From Fodinibius salipaludis (GTDB lineage Bacteria; Bacteroidota; Rhodothermia; Balneolales; Balneolaceae), in the NCBI RefSeq assembly GCF_002287075.1, contig NZ_NSKE01000007.1, forward strand, positions 62,001 through 126,000: a DNA stretch of 64,000 bases, read 5' to 3'. Below are positions 1 to 8,306 of the stretch, piece by piece. Position 1 is the first letter of the stretch; the number at the start of each line of letters is the position of its first letter. The notes below the pieces were generated by a model, which searched no databases, was not told the DNA's origin, and saw nothing but the letters and a program-made list of their open reading frames with translations. The position numbers were made by a program, and so were the translations under genes.

Positions 1-913
1 GATTCCCTACATCCATGGCATTTGAAATTGTTCTTTTCGAGGGTCGGGGATTAAACTCACCATAGTCCAAAAATTCAGGGACTACATCATTTGCATTGGT
101 GGCAGCTATAAAACCTGTGGCCGACATTCCCATTTTTTGGGCCATTAATCCTGCCGTTAGATTTCCAAAATTCCCACTGGGGACACAGAAAATGGGAGAG
201 CTATTTACAGACAGCTGTGCAATAGCATAAAAGTAATAAAACATCTGGGGAATAAGCCGGGCGATATTGATAGAATTGGCTGAACTCAGTTGTAATTTTT
301 CGTTTAGAGAGTAATCCGAAAATGCCTCCTTCACCATTCGCTGACAATCATCAAACGTACCTTCAACTTCGAGCGCCGTTACATTTTGTCCGGCCGTCGT
401 CAACTGCTGTTCTTGAATATAACTTACTTTTCCTTTGGGGTAGAGCAGGCAAACTTTAATCCCTTCCACACTTAAAAATCCCTGGGCAACGGCGCTCCCG
501 GTATCTCCCGAGGTAGCAGCTAAAATCACTAAATCCCGGTCTGACTCCTTCCTCAATGCCGAAAATATCCGCGACATAAATCTGGCTCCGAAATCCTTGA
601 ATGCCAAGGTAGGTCCATGGAATAGTTCTAACACATACACTTGGTTTCCGAGCGAATTCAGGGGCACATCAAAATTCAACGCTTCTTTTGTGATACCTTC
701 CAGGACATCATCATCTATACCATCGACAAACAACCGGGATATTTTAAAACCAATATCCTGCAAACTTTTCTGACTAAGTTGATCCAAAAAAGAATCAGAA
801 AGCCGTGGCCAGATTTGGGGAAGATATAATCCTCCATCGGGTGCCAACCCCTTGAGGGCAGCCTCTGCAAATGACACCGGGTCGGCCTTTTTATTCGTAC
901 TGATATACTTCAT
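1..913 (-). CDS. thrC: Threonine synthase, partial (C-terminus beyond window)
   Basis: PLP-dependent threonine synthase converts O-phosphohomoserine to threonine, the last step of the pathway. Reading the minus strand from the ATG at 913 gives about 304 open residues running off the window edge, starting MKYISTNKKADPVSF. The PLP lysine motif GPTLAFKDFGARF, the ATSGDTGSA loop and the phosphate-binding PSGNFGNLTAG are all visible. The start ATG overlaps the thrB stop (ATGA), so the two are translationally coupled. It is the last visible gene of the dapB-dapA-dapD-thrA-thrB-thrC operon. The missing part should be roughly the last 130 residues, judging from the usual family length. Confidence 0.95.
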   Translation of the reverse strand, partial: MKYISTNKKADPVSFAEAALKGLAPDGGLYLPQIWPRLSDSFLDQLSQKSLQDIGFKISRLFVDGIDDDVLEGITKEALNFDVPLNSLGNQVYVLELFHGPTLAFKDFGARFMSRIFSALRKESDRDLVILAATSGDTGSAVAQGFLSVEGIKVCLLYPKGKVSYIQEQQLTTAGQNVTALEVEGTFDDCQRMVKEAFSDYSLNEKLQLSSANSINIARLIPQMFYYFYAIAQLSVNSSPIFCVPSGNFGNLTAGLMAQKMGMSATGFIAATNANDVVPEFLDYGEFNPRPSKRTISNAMDVGN

Positions 914-1863
914 AACTGTACTTCCTCCAAAATTCGGGGACCTTCTTTATTGATCGGAGAAATGTACACTTCATTATCCAGACCTATTTCTTCATATTCA
1001 TGCTGCATCACTTTCCCTACCGCTGTGGCCGTTTCATTATCCCGGGAGAGAGCAAATATCGACGGTCCGGATCCGGAAATACCACTTCCCAATGCTCCAG
1101 CATCAAGTGCAGCTTCTTTTACCTCGGCAAAACTTGGAATTAGCACCGACCGGATCGGCTCAATTATCACGTCCTGCATCGATCGGGAAATAAGTTCATA
1201 ATCCCCCTTTAAAAGTCCCGCTACCAAACCGCCAATATTCCCCCATTGTGTTACCGCTTTTTGTAAAGGGATGTTGCGCCGTAAAATTTTTCGGGTATCT
1301 TCGGTCCTGATCTCTATCTGGGGATGTACGACGGTAGCAAATAATGGCTTTGAGCAATCCAACCCAATAACATCTTGGGGCTCACGACTCCGGATAAAAA
1401 CAAAACCTCCAAACAGTGATGGGGCCACATTGTCCAGATGGGGAGTCCCGCAGGCCACGCGTTCTCCTTCCGCGGCAAAAGTCAGGAGTTCATCGGACGT
1501 ACAGGGCAATCCCAACAAACGGTTAACAGCCACCACCGCTCCCACTGAGCTGGCTGCGCTCGAACCGAGTCCACTGCCCAACGGCATCTTCTTATGGACT
1601 TCCAGCTCGATTCCCACATCACTGCCAAGATGTCCTAACAGCGCCCGGACCGCCACTCCCGCCGTATTCTCGCTCACCGAAGTAGGCAATACACCATTTT
1701 CGCCGGTCACTCTTGTTATTTGGATTCCGGGTTCTTCTGTTCTCCGAGCCACGACTTCATCGCCAGGGTGATCGAGGGCAAGTCCCATTACATCAAAACC
1801 ACAGCTTACGTTGGCAACCGAAGCCGGGGCAAACACCTTTACATACTGATATTGATTAGGCAT
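910..1863 (-). CDS. thrB: Homoserine kinase
   Basis: GHMP-family kinase that phosphorylates homoserine with ATP. I chose the start at 1863 (MPNQYQYVKVFAPASVANV) rather than the longer reading at 1938: the extra 25 residues lie inside thrA, and GGGAGGAG sits a few bases before the 1863 ATG. The GHMP ATP loop PLGSGLGSSAASS and the C-terminal GSGISGSGPSIFAL motif are present. About 317 residues, normal for ThrB. It begins 1 nt after the thrA stop, and its stop overlaps the thrC start. Confidence 0.95.
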   Translation of the reverse strand: MPNQYQYVKVFAPASVANVSCGFDVMGLALDHPGDEVVARRTEEPGIQITRVTGENGVLPTSVSENTAGVAVRALLGHLGSDVGIELEVHKKMPLGSGLGSSAASSVGAVVAVNRLLGLPCTSDELLTFAAEGERVACGTPHLDNVAPSLFGGFVFIRSREPQDVIGLDCSKPLFATVVHPQIEIRTEDTRKILRRNIPLQKAVTQWGNIGGLVAGLLKGDYELISRSMQDVIIEPIRSVLIPSFAEVKEAALDAGALGSGISGSGPSIFALSRDNETATAVGKVMQHEYEEIGLDNEVYISPINKEGPRILEEVQL

Positions 1864-1864
1864 C

Positions 1865-4339
1865 TCAAATCTCCTCCCTGAATGAAGGGGCATTGCTAAT
1901 ACGAAGAATATCGGCAATAATTCCACTCGCGGTAACATCTGCCCCTGCGCCGGGACCTTTTACCACAATGGGACTTTTTTGGTAATGCCGCGTTTTAAAT
2001 GCCACGATATTGTCGCTACCGTCGAGTCCATAAAACGGATGTTCAGAACCAATTTGTTCTAACTGCACAGTAGCTTTTTCATTTTCGTATCGTGCGATAT
2101 AGCAAAGCTTTTTATTGTTCGAGGCAGCATCTTCAAAAAGCTTTGTAAATTCATCATCATGCTCTTCAAGAATATCAAAAAACTCCTCTACGGTATCGAC
2201 ATCACGCGCTTTTTCCGGAACCATATTTTGAATATCAATTTTATCAAATTCGAGTTTTAATCCTGCCTCACGCGTTAATATCAGCAGTTTTCGTCCCACA
2301 TCCTGACCGTTAAGATCTTCCCTCGGATCAGGTTCCGTAAATCCTTTGTCACGGGCTGTCCTTACCACTTCACTAAATGAGCTACTGCCATCAAACGTAT
2401 TAAAAATATAGCTGAGGGTGCCCGACAGCACTCCCTCAATCCGCATAACATCGTCACCCGTCAGCACCTGTTCTTTGAGGGTAGCAACCACTGGCAACCC
2501 CGCGCCAACATTGGTTTCGTAGAGATACGCTACATTATGTTTGAACGCCAGCCGCTGTAGTTTTTCGTAGGTAGCCAAAGAACTGGAGTTGGCCTTTTTA
2601 TTTGCCGTCACAATCGAAATATTTGACTCCAGCACATTCGAATAGGAAGAAGCAATTTCGTCACTGGCTGTACAATCGATAAAGATACTGTTCGAAAGAT
2701 TCAGGTCTGACATCTGATCTATAAAATGATTGATATCAGCCAGTTCACCCTCCGCCATCATCCGTTCTTTCCAGTTAACCATCGAAATCCCCTCATCATC
2801 AATAAGAAACTTTTTGCTGTTGGATACCCCCGCCAACTTTAATTCAAGGTGGTAGTCATCCAGTAATTTCTGGGCCTGTTGTTGGATTAAATCCAATAAC
2901 TTGCCCCCGATTAATCCCACGCCTACCAAAAACAGGTTCACTGTTTTTACATTCGCAATAAAAAAGGCGTCATGCAGCGTGTTCAGGGTTTTGGTCTCAT
3001 TTTTACGATCTACAACAATCGAGATATTACGCTCCGAAGATCCCTGTGCAATAGCTACTACGTTAATTCCATTTGCACCCAACGCCTGAAATACGCGTCC
3101 CGAAATTCCTGGCTTACGACGCATATTGTCGCTAACAACCGCTACAATCGAAAGGTCGTTTTCTACCTTTACCTCATCAATAATATTATCGCGGAGCTCA
3201 TATTTAAACTCCTTTTTTATCGCACTCTGTGCAACTTTTGTCTGTGCCGGGAGCACCGCCAGACTAATCGTATGTTCGGATGAGGCCTGCGTAATCAAAA
3301 TAATATTGACCCCAGCATCAGCCAAAGCCCCGAACAGACGCGCTGAAATACCGGTAACCCCAATCATGCCGCTCCCTTTAACGGTAAGCAGTGTAATGTT
3401 ATCGATTGAGGAAATGCCTTTTATGATTGACTCTCCCGGAATCGACTGGTTACTAATGCGCGTGCCCTCCTCTTCGGGCTTGAATGTATTTTTAATGAGG
3501 ATGGGAATATTTTCTTTCATCGCCGGTTGCAATGCTGGCGGATATATAATCTGTGCCCCAAAATGTGAAAGTTCCATCGCCTCCTCATAAGAAAGATGGG
3601 GAATCACAAAATAGCGTTTTACTTTCCCGGGATCGGCAGTCATGATGCCCTCAATATCGGTCCACAGTTCAATGGCCTCAGCTTCGAGCGCAGCGCTGAT
3701 TAACGAGGCCGTATAATCCGAACCGCCCCGACCTAAAGTAGTGGATTCACCGCTCGACGTTGAAGCTACAAAACCGGTGACAATCTGTATAGAATCAGAA
3801 TCTGTTTCCGAAAAATAGTCACAAATCTTTGGGTAGGTCTTGTCAAACTGCACCCTCGCAGATCCGAAATCACGATCAGTTTCAATAACTTTTCGAGCAT
3901 CAAGGTAGTCAGCTGAAATTCCGGTATCAGATAAAAACTGCCTAATGATATAGGCTGAAAATCGTTCTCCGAACCCCACCACAAAATCATGGGTGCGATC
4001 GGTCAGCTCACGAGTCAATGAAACCCCGTGTAGCACGTCGTCAAGCTCGTTAAACATCATTTTAAACTGTGCCAATGTATGACTTTGATTCTGAATGCTG
4101 ACCAGCTCTTTAATGGCATTATTATGGCGCTTTTCCAGATCAGTTAAAATATTAAGATATGCTTCATCCCCTTTTGAAGCTTTAACTACCGCATCTTCTA
4201 AAGCATCGGTAACCCCCTCAAAAGCAGAAACCACCACAGCTAAGTGGTGGTCTTTTTTCTTTTCAGAAATAATATCTGCAACCTGCCTGATAGCAGCGGT
4301 TGTTCCCACAGAGGAACCACCGAATTTTAATATGCGCAT
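1865..4339 (-). CDS. thrA: Bifunctional aspartokinase / homoserine dehydrogenase
   Basis: An 824-residue fusion that catalyses the first and third steps of the threonine branch. The N-terminal aspartokinase starts MRILKFGGSSVGT and carries the FGERFSAY and GRGGSDYTA substrate motifs. Two ACT-like regulatory segments follow (about residues 310-450), the second containing QGSSERNISIVV. The homoserine dehydrogenase half starts near residue 470 with a Rossmann loop VGVGLIGGKLLDLI and includes TANKKAN, GVLSGTLSYIFN and GFTEPDPREDLNGQDVGRK. ACT domains in this family usually give threonine feedback inhibition. It lies 37 nt after dapD, so aspartyl phosphate formation is transcribed with both the lysine and threonine branches. 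Confidence 0.96.
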   Translation of the reverse strand: MRILKFGGSSVGTTAAIRQVADIISEKKKDHHLAVVVSAFEGVTDALEDAVVKASKGDEAYLNILTDLEKRHNNAIKELVSIQNQSHTLAQFKMMFNELDDVLHGVSLTRELTDRTHDFVVGFGERFSAYIIRQFLSDTGISADYLDARKVIETDRDFGSARVQFDKTYPKICDYFSETDSDSIQIVTGFVASTSSGESTTLGRGGSDYTASLISAALEAEAIELWTDIEGIMTADPGKVKRYFVIPHLSYEEAMELSHFGAQIIYPPALQPAMKENIPILIKNTFKPEEEGTRISNQSIPGESIIKGISSIDNITLLTVKGSGMIGVTGISARLFGALADAGVNIILITQASSEHTISLAVLPAQTKVAQSAIKKEFKYELRDNIIDEVKVENDLSIVAVVSDNMRRKPGISGRVFQALGANGINVVAIAQGSSERNISIVVDRKNETKTLNTLHDAFFIANVKTVNLFLVGVGLIGGKLLDLIQQQAQKLLDDYHLELKLAGVSNSKKFLIDDEGISMVNWKERMMAEGELADINHFIDQMSDLNLSNSIFIDCTASDEIASSYSNVLESNISIVTANKKANSSSLATYEKLQRLAFKHNVAYLYETNVGAGLPVVATLKEQVLTGDDVMRIEGVLSGTLSYIFNTFDGSSSFSEVVRTARDKGFTEPDPREDLNGQDVGRKLLILTREAGLKLEFDKIDIQNMVPEKARDVDTVEEFFDILEEHDDEFTKLFEDAASNNKKLCYIARYENEKATVQLEQIGSEHPFYGLDGSDNIVAFKTRHYQKSPIVVKGPGAGADVTASGIIADILRISNAPSFREEI

Positions 4340-4376
4340 AAGCCCTTTTTAAATATGAAACCTGACTTTGATCTAA

Positions 4377-5132
4377 TTAACGAAGTGCATCCTCAAGTTC
4401 AAGCGAAGCATCGCTATCTGCATCGCGGTATTTCACGATCAGCGGACAAGCGACATTCAATCCCTGCTCTTGGGCCCAGTCACCGCTCATGGGACGCGTG
4501 CCCGGAACAACAACAGCTCGCTCGGGAATGTCAGCACCTTTGCCCAGCACTTCTTCATTAACGCAATCATAGACGGGAATCGACTTTGAAAGCGTTACCC
4601 CGGGAGCAATTACCGCTCCTTTTTTGACGAGGATCCCTTCCACAATCACTGAGCCTGCTCCAATAAAACAGTCGTCCTCAATTACAACCGGAGACAATCC
4701 CACCGGCTCAAGTACGCCACCAAGTTGTACCCCTGCCGACAGATGGACATTTTTGCCAACCTGTGCGCAAGAACCAACCAAGGCATGGCTGTCGATCATC
4801 GAACCTTCATCCACATACCCACCGACGTTTACGTAAGCCGGAGGCATAATGATAACATTCTCCGCTACATAGGCTCCGCGGCGAACAGACGATCCACCCG
4901 GTACCAAGCGAACATTTTCATCCGCCGAAAACCTGCGAGGCGGTAAATTGTGCTTATCTACAAATCCATCATAAATGCCCGAATATTCGGTATTTTCACC
5001 GGCTGAGAAAGAAGCCAATATTGCCTCCTTAACTTCACGGTTTGCCTCCCACCGATCCCCTTTGGGTTCGGCCGCACGCACTTCTCCGGTTTCCAGTTTA
5101 TCTAAAATTTCTTCCCACTTAATATCACTCAT
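4377..5132 (-). CDS. dapD: Tetrahydrodipicolinate N-succinyltransferase
   Basis: A 251-residue left-handed beta-helix (hexapeptide-repeat) acyltransferase that transfers succinyl from succinyl-CoA to tetrahydrodipicolinate, which indicates the succinylase route to diaminopimelate and lysine. The repeat region runs from about residue 75 to 200 ([52 protein letters not shown]). These match DapD signatures well. The gene sits between dapA and thrA; the 98-nt gap to dapA holds a hairpin. No dapC or dapE is in the window. Confidence 0.95.
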   Translation of the reverse strand: MSDIKWEEILDKLETGEVRAAEPKGDRWEANREVKEAILASFSAGENTEYSGIYDGFVDKHNLPPRRFSADENVRLVPGGSSVRRGAYVAENVIIMPPAYVNVGGYVDEGSMIDSHALVGSCAQVGKNVHLSAGVQLGGVLEPVGLSPVVIEDDCFIGAGSVIVEGILVKKGAVIAPGVTLSKSIPVYDCVNEEVLGKGADIPERAVVVPGTRPMSGDWAQEQGLNVACPLIVKYRDADSDASLELEDALR

Positions 5133-5183
5133 CAGTTTTTGAAATAATTTATTTTAAAATTAATGCTTCCTACAGTTCTTTCG

Positions 5184-5214
5184 AGTTCCCAATACATTGG
5201 TAGTGCCGGGAACT
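5184..5214 (-). promoter_or_regulatory. Intercistronic hairpin between dapA and dapD
   Basis: AGTTCCC at 5184-5190 is perfectly complementary to GGGAACT at 5208-5214, with a 17-nt loop. A smaller CCAA/TTGG pairing inside the loop would compete for the GGG bases. There is no T-tract, so it is not a standard terminator. It could be an mRNA processing or stability element separating dapBA from dapD-thr. Function is inferred. Confidence 0.35.
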
Positions 5215-5230
5215 TATTTAGTTCACCAAA

Positions 5231-6115
5231 TTAACTATTTTCTTTGTACCAGCGTTGGATCATATTATCAGCATTTTTGAGGATGCTAATATCCTCCACA
5301 TCATCTTCGGTCAGCGGTGGATGCAGCTTAGTATTTTCAATCCAACCTTTTTCATTCAACAATACTTTTGCCGGAACAGGATTTGGTCCACTGAACAGAG
5401 CATCCGTACATTCCTGCCAAAGCGGGAGCAATTCCGGACCGCGTCCATCCAAACACCAATCTACATATTGATGTGTCGCTTTAGGCCACACGTTCGAAGC
5501 CACCGATACAAGTCCGTTGCACCCAGCCATCGAAAAGAATGGTAATAGTCCGTCATCACCGCTGTAAAATACTATATCCTTAGCTGTCTTGCGATAATTC
5601 TGATAATCTTCAATGCTCCCGCTTGCTTCTTTGACTGCTACAAAATTGGAATGATCAGCCAACTCTTTAAGCACCAACGGACTCATTTTGCTACCCGTAC
5701 GCGAAGGTACGTTATAGAGCATGCACTCCTTGTCGGCTGTATCCAACAGCGATTTAAACCATTGTACCTGTCCTTTAGGGCCGGGCTTGGCGTAGAGTGG
5801 GGTCACCAGCAGAAATGAATCCACATCAAATTGATGGCAATACTCAATCCATTCAATCTGGTTCCGGAGATTAAATCCCCCTACTCCAACCATGATAGGC
5901 ACGTCTACATTTAAGCTCGAAGCCGTCTTAACCACCTGCTTTTTATCTTCAAGGGGCAGTGCCAGTCCTTCGCCCGTACTGCCCAAAACAAGCACGCCAT
6001 TACCGGCTTCATCCTGCTTGTGGATAAGTGAAGCTAAATCATCAAGATGTATATCCCCATTTTCGTTCATAGGGGTTACCAATGCCGTATAAAGTGGTGT
6101 ATCTGTAATACTCAT
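5231..6115 (-). CDS. dapA: 4-hydroxy-tetrahydrodipicolinate synthase
   Basis: A 294-residue class I aldolase (DapA/NAL family) that condenses pyruvate with aspartate semialdehyde at the entry to lysine and diaminopimelate synthesis. It shows the GSTGEGLALP substrate loop near residue 45, YNVPSRTG with the catalytic tyrosine, and VAVKEASG with the Schiff-base lysine near residue 160. Length is normal. The start at 6115 lies 2 nt after the dapB stop, so both are in one transcript. Confidence 0.95.
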   Translation of the reverse strand: MSITDTPLYTALVTPMNENGDIHLDDLASLIHKQDEAGNGVLVLGSTGEGLALPLEDKKQVVKTASSLNVDVPIMVGVGGFNLRNQIEWIEYCHQFDVDSFLLVTPLYAKPGPKGQVQWFKSLLDTADKECMLYNVPSRTGSKMSPLVLKELADHSNFVAVKEASGSIEDYQNYRKTAKDIVFYSGDDGLLPFFSMAGCNGLVSVASNVWPKATHQYVDWCLDGRGPELLPLWQECTDALFSGPNPVPAKVLLNEKGWIENTKLHPPLTEDDVEDISILKNADNMIQRWYKENS

Positions 6116-6117
6116 AA

Positions 6118-6789
6118 TTATTGTTGCATTACGTTATCAAAGATAGTTGAAAGATCGTGGAATCCAGATTCTACATTATCATGAACAAGTTGCTCTGCTG
6201 CCCAAATTGCACCTTGAGCAAATATTTTACGATCGTGCGCCTGGTGTTTTAAATGGATTGACTCCGCATCCGTTTTTACTTCCAGCTGATGAATTCCTTT
6301 AATATCACCTTTGCGCTCTGAGGTGATCTCAGCTTCTTTACCCAGCCATTCTTCCCACGAAATTGCTGTACCGCTGGGCGCGTCCTGTTTATGTTTATGA
6401 TGGATCTCATGAATATGGAATTCCGGATCATCCAAAACTGAAGAACTTTGTCCAATAATATTCAAACATCGGCGCACAATATTCATCCCCAAACTAAAGT
6501 TCGAAGCTTGCAACCATTTAAGATTTTTTTGCTTCAATTGTCGATCTAAATCTTCCGGCCAGTCATAACCGGTCGTTCCCCATGCAGCGGGAATTCCAGA
6601 CTCCATAAGCGGAGCTATAAGCTCATCTACAGCACCTCCCGGCACGAACAAAATCGCAGCATCAGCCTCTTTAAGCTTTTCAACCGTTGGTTTATTTGAG
6701 GAATCGAAGGGACCAACAATTTGACCCTCTTTTAATATTTCAACAACCTTGCCACCGGTTTTGCCGGTACCTATAACCGCAAATTTCAT
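6118..6789 (-). CDS. dapB: 4-hydroxy-tetrahydrodipicolinate reductase
   Basis: NAD(P)H-dependent reductase of the lysine pathway. The start at 6789 (MKFAVIGTGKTGGKV) puts the Rossmann GxGxxG loop at the N-terminus; a longer reading from 6816 would only add nine polar residues. The diagnostic motif EIHHKHKQDAPSGTA is intact and contains the catalytic histidines and substrate-binding lysine. At 224 residues it is shorter than the E. coli enzyme (about 270) but within what I expect for Bacteroidota forms. It is the first gene of the operon, with a candidate promoter about 85 nt upstream. Confidence 0.93.
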   Translation of the reverse strand: MKFAVIGTGKTGGKVVEILKEGQIVGPFDSSNKPTVEKLKEADAAILFVPGGAVDELIAPLMESGIPAAWGTTGYDWPEDLDRQLKQKNLKWLQASNFSLGMNIVRRCLNIIGQSSSVLDDPEFHIHEIHHKHKQDAPSGTAISWEEWLGKEAEITSERKGDIKGIHQLEVKTDAESIHLKHQAHDRKIFAQGAIWAAEQLVHDNVESGFHDLSTIFDNVMQQ

Positions 6790-6873
6790 ACTCTTTTCTT
6801 TTGATGTTGAACGCAAAGTGAGTGATAAGTATAACCTTTTCAGTGTCTATTTTCATCCATTTGCGCAATTACC

Positions 6874-6881
6874 CAAATATA
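6874..6881 (-). promoter_or_regulatory. Candidate -7 promoter box for the dap-thr operon
   Basis: On the minus strand these bases read TATATTTG, a full match to the Bacteroidota -7 consensus TAnnTTTG. A TTG lies about 18 nt further upstream, in the right place for a -33 element. It is 85 nt before the dapB ATG and faces the operon. Confidence 0.5.
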
Positions 6882-6920
6882 ATGTAGATTCAGCCTTAAC
6901 AATTCAAAATAATATCAAAT

Positions 6921-8174
6921 ATGTATACCTTATTTGCAGCTCCTGTTTTTACCAATGATGCAGTCGTTTTAGGAATCCTACTACTAATTCTGGCATTCAT
7001 ATTTGTCACCTCGAACAGCGACAACCCAAAGTGGCAAAAATTCTATACCTTTGTGCCCTCGCTGCTCCTCTGCTACTTTATTCCATCTATTTTTAACTCA
7101 CTCGGGTTAATATCGGGAGAAGAATCAAACCTTTACTTTGTAGCATCACGGTATCTTTTGCCTGCAAGTTTAGTACTCCTTACTCTCAGTATCGACTTTA
7201 AGGGAATTATCGGCTTAGGACCCAAAGCGATCATCATGTTTTTAGCGGGAACAGTCGGTATTATGATTGGGGGGCCGCTGGCTCTCATTACCGTAAGCTA
7301 TTTTGCTCCCGAAATGACGGCAGGAGCCGGACCCGAAGCCTTATGGCGGGGATTATCAACTATCGCCGGTAGCTGGATTGGCGGCGGTGCAAACCAGACG
7401 GCCATGTTCGAGGTTTTTGATCCCAGTGCTGACCTGTTTTCAGCCATGGTAACGGTTGATATTATTGTTGCAAATATCTGGCTGGCCTTTCTGCTGTATG
7501 GAGCAGGTATTTCTGAAAAAATTGACGCCTGGTTTAAAGCAGATGCTTCACCTATTACAGAACTCAGAAAAAAGATCGAAGATTATCGCGCCAATGTGGC
7601 CAAAATCCCCACCCTCGCTGATATTACCACAATCGTTGCTGTGGGCTTTGTGATCACAGCTATCGGTCATCTGGGCGCCGATGCTATTGCTCCCTGGATC
7701 GGTGAAAACTTTCCCCAGCTCAGCAATTTGAGCTTGGATTCTGAATTTTTCTGGATTATTGTCATTGCTACAACCGGTGGATTAGCCCTTTCTTTTACCC
7801 GTGCTCGAAAGCTTGAAGGGGCAGGTGCTTCTAAATTTGGAAGCTTGTTCCTTTATATCCTGGTAGCTACCATAGGAATGAAAATGAACGTAATGGCTAT
7901 CTTTGAAAGTCCCGGATTCTTCCTCATCGGGCTGCTCTGGATTATTATCCACGTTATTATTCTGTTTATTGTCGCTAAAATTATTAACGCACCGTTCTTC
8001 TTTATTGCCGTGGGCAGCCAAGCTAATGTCGGTGGAGCTGCATCAGCACCTATTGTGGCTTCGGCTTTTCATCCGGCTCTGGCTCCCGTTGGGGTTCTTC
8101 TGGCCGTTCTGGGATATGCGGTGGGCACGTATGCGGCCTACATCTGTGCTATCATGATGCAGTTTGTGAGCTAA
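6921..8174 (+). CDS. DUF819 family integral membrane protein
   Basis: A 417-residue protein with about ten to eleven predicted hydrophobic helices and little soluble sequence apart from a charged loop near residues 205-230. The start MYTLFAAPVFTNDAVVLG, the motif GRxLPASLVLLTL-like stretch in the third helix region, the GSWIGGGANQTAM segment and the C-terminal VGSQANVGGAASAPIVASAF segment fit the DUF819 (COG5505, YjcL-like) family as I know it. The substrate is not established; the inverted glycine-rich segments resemble transporter cores. It is divergent from dapB and followed by a long hairpin. Confidence 0.8.
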   Translation: MYTLFAAPVFTNDAVVLGILLLILAFIFVTSNSDNPKWQKFYTFVPSLLLCYFIPSIFNSLGLISGEESNLYFVASRYLLPASLVLLTLSIDFKGIIGLGPKAIIMFLAGTVGIMIGGPLALITVSYFAPEMTAGAGPEALWRGLSTIAGSWIGGGANQTAMFEVFDPSADLFSAMVTVDIIVANIWLAFLLYGAGISEKIDAWFKADASPITELRKKIEDYRANVAKIPTLADITTIVAVGFVITAIGHLGADAIAPWIGENFPQLSNLSLDSEFFWIIVIATTGGLALSFTRARKLEGAGASKFGSLFLYILVATIGMKMNVMAIFESPGFFLIGLLWIIIHVIILFIVAKIINAPFFFIAVGSQANVGGAASAPIVASAFHPALAPVGVLLAVLGYAVGTYAAYICAIMMQFVS

Positions 8175-8180
8175 CTAAAA

Positions 8181-8229
8181 GGCAAAAGTGAGACGTCAAA
8201 CGTTTACCTTTTCACGTCTCACCTTTGCC
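8181..8229. repeat. Long inverted repeat (16-bp stem)
   Basis: GGCAAAAGTGAGACGT at 8181-8196 pairs with ACGTCTCACCTTTGCC at 8214-8229 with one mismatch and a 17-nt loop. There is no T-tract after it, so it is not a classical intrinsic terminator. It could end transcription of the DUF819 gene with factor help, or be a dispersed palindromic repeat. Confidence 0.6.
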
Positions 8230-8262
8230 AAATAGTTTACTGATTAAAAGACGCAGAATTCC

Positions 8263-8270
8263 TATATTTG
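8263..8270 (+). promoter_or_regulatory. Candidate -7 promoter box for the 8307 gene
   Basis: TATATTTG, a full match to TAnnTTTG, 36 nt before the ATG at 8307. The -33 region is poor (TTTA about 23 nt upstream). Confidence 0.45.
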
Positions 8271-8306
8271 CAGGTCATTTTTTAATAGCTTTTTCAACAT
8301 ACCTGC

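Noticed and set aside
1271-1771. A 166-codon plus-strand ORF opposite thrB
   Set aside because: It is the antisense shadow of a clear thrB coding frame and has no recognisable protein pattern. The same holds for the other long antisense frames, such as 22748-23338 and 40991-41533.
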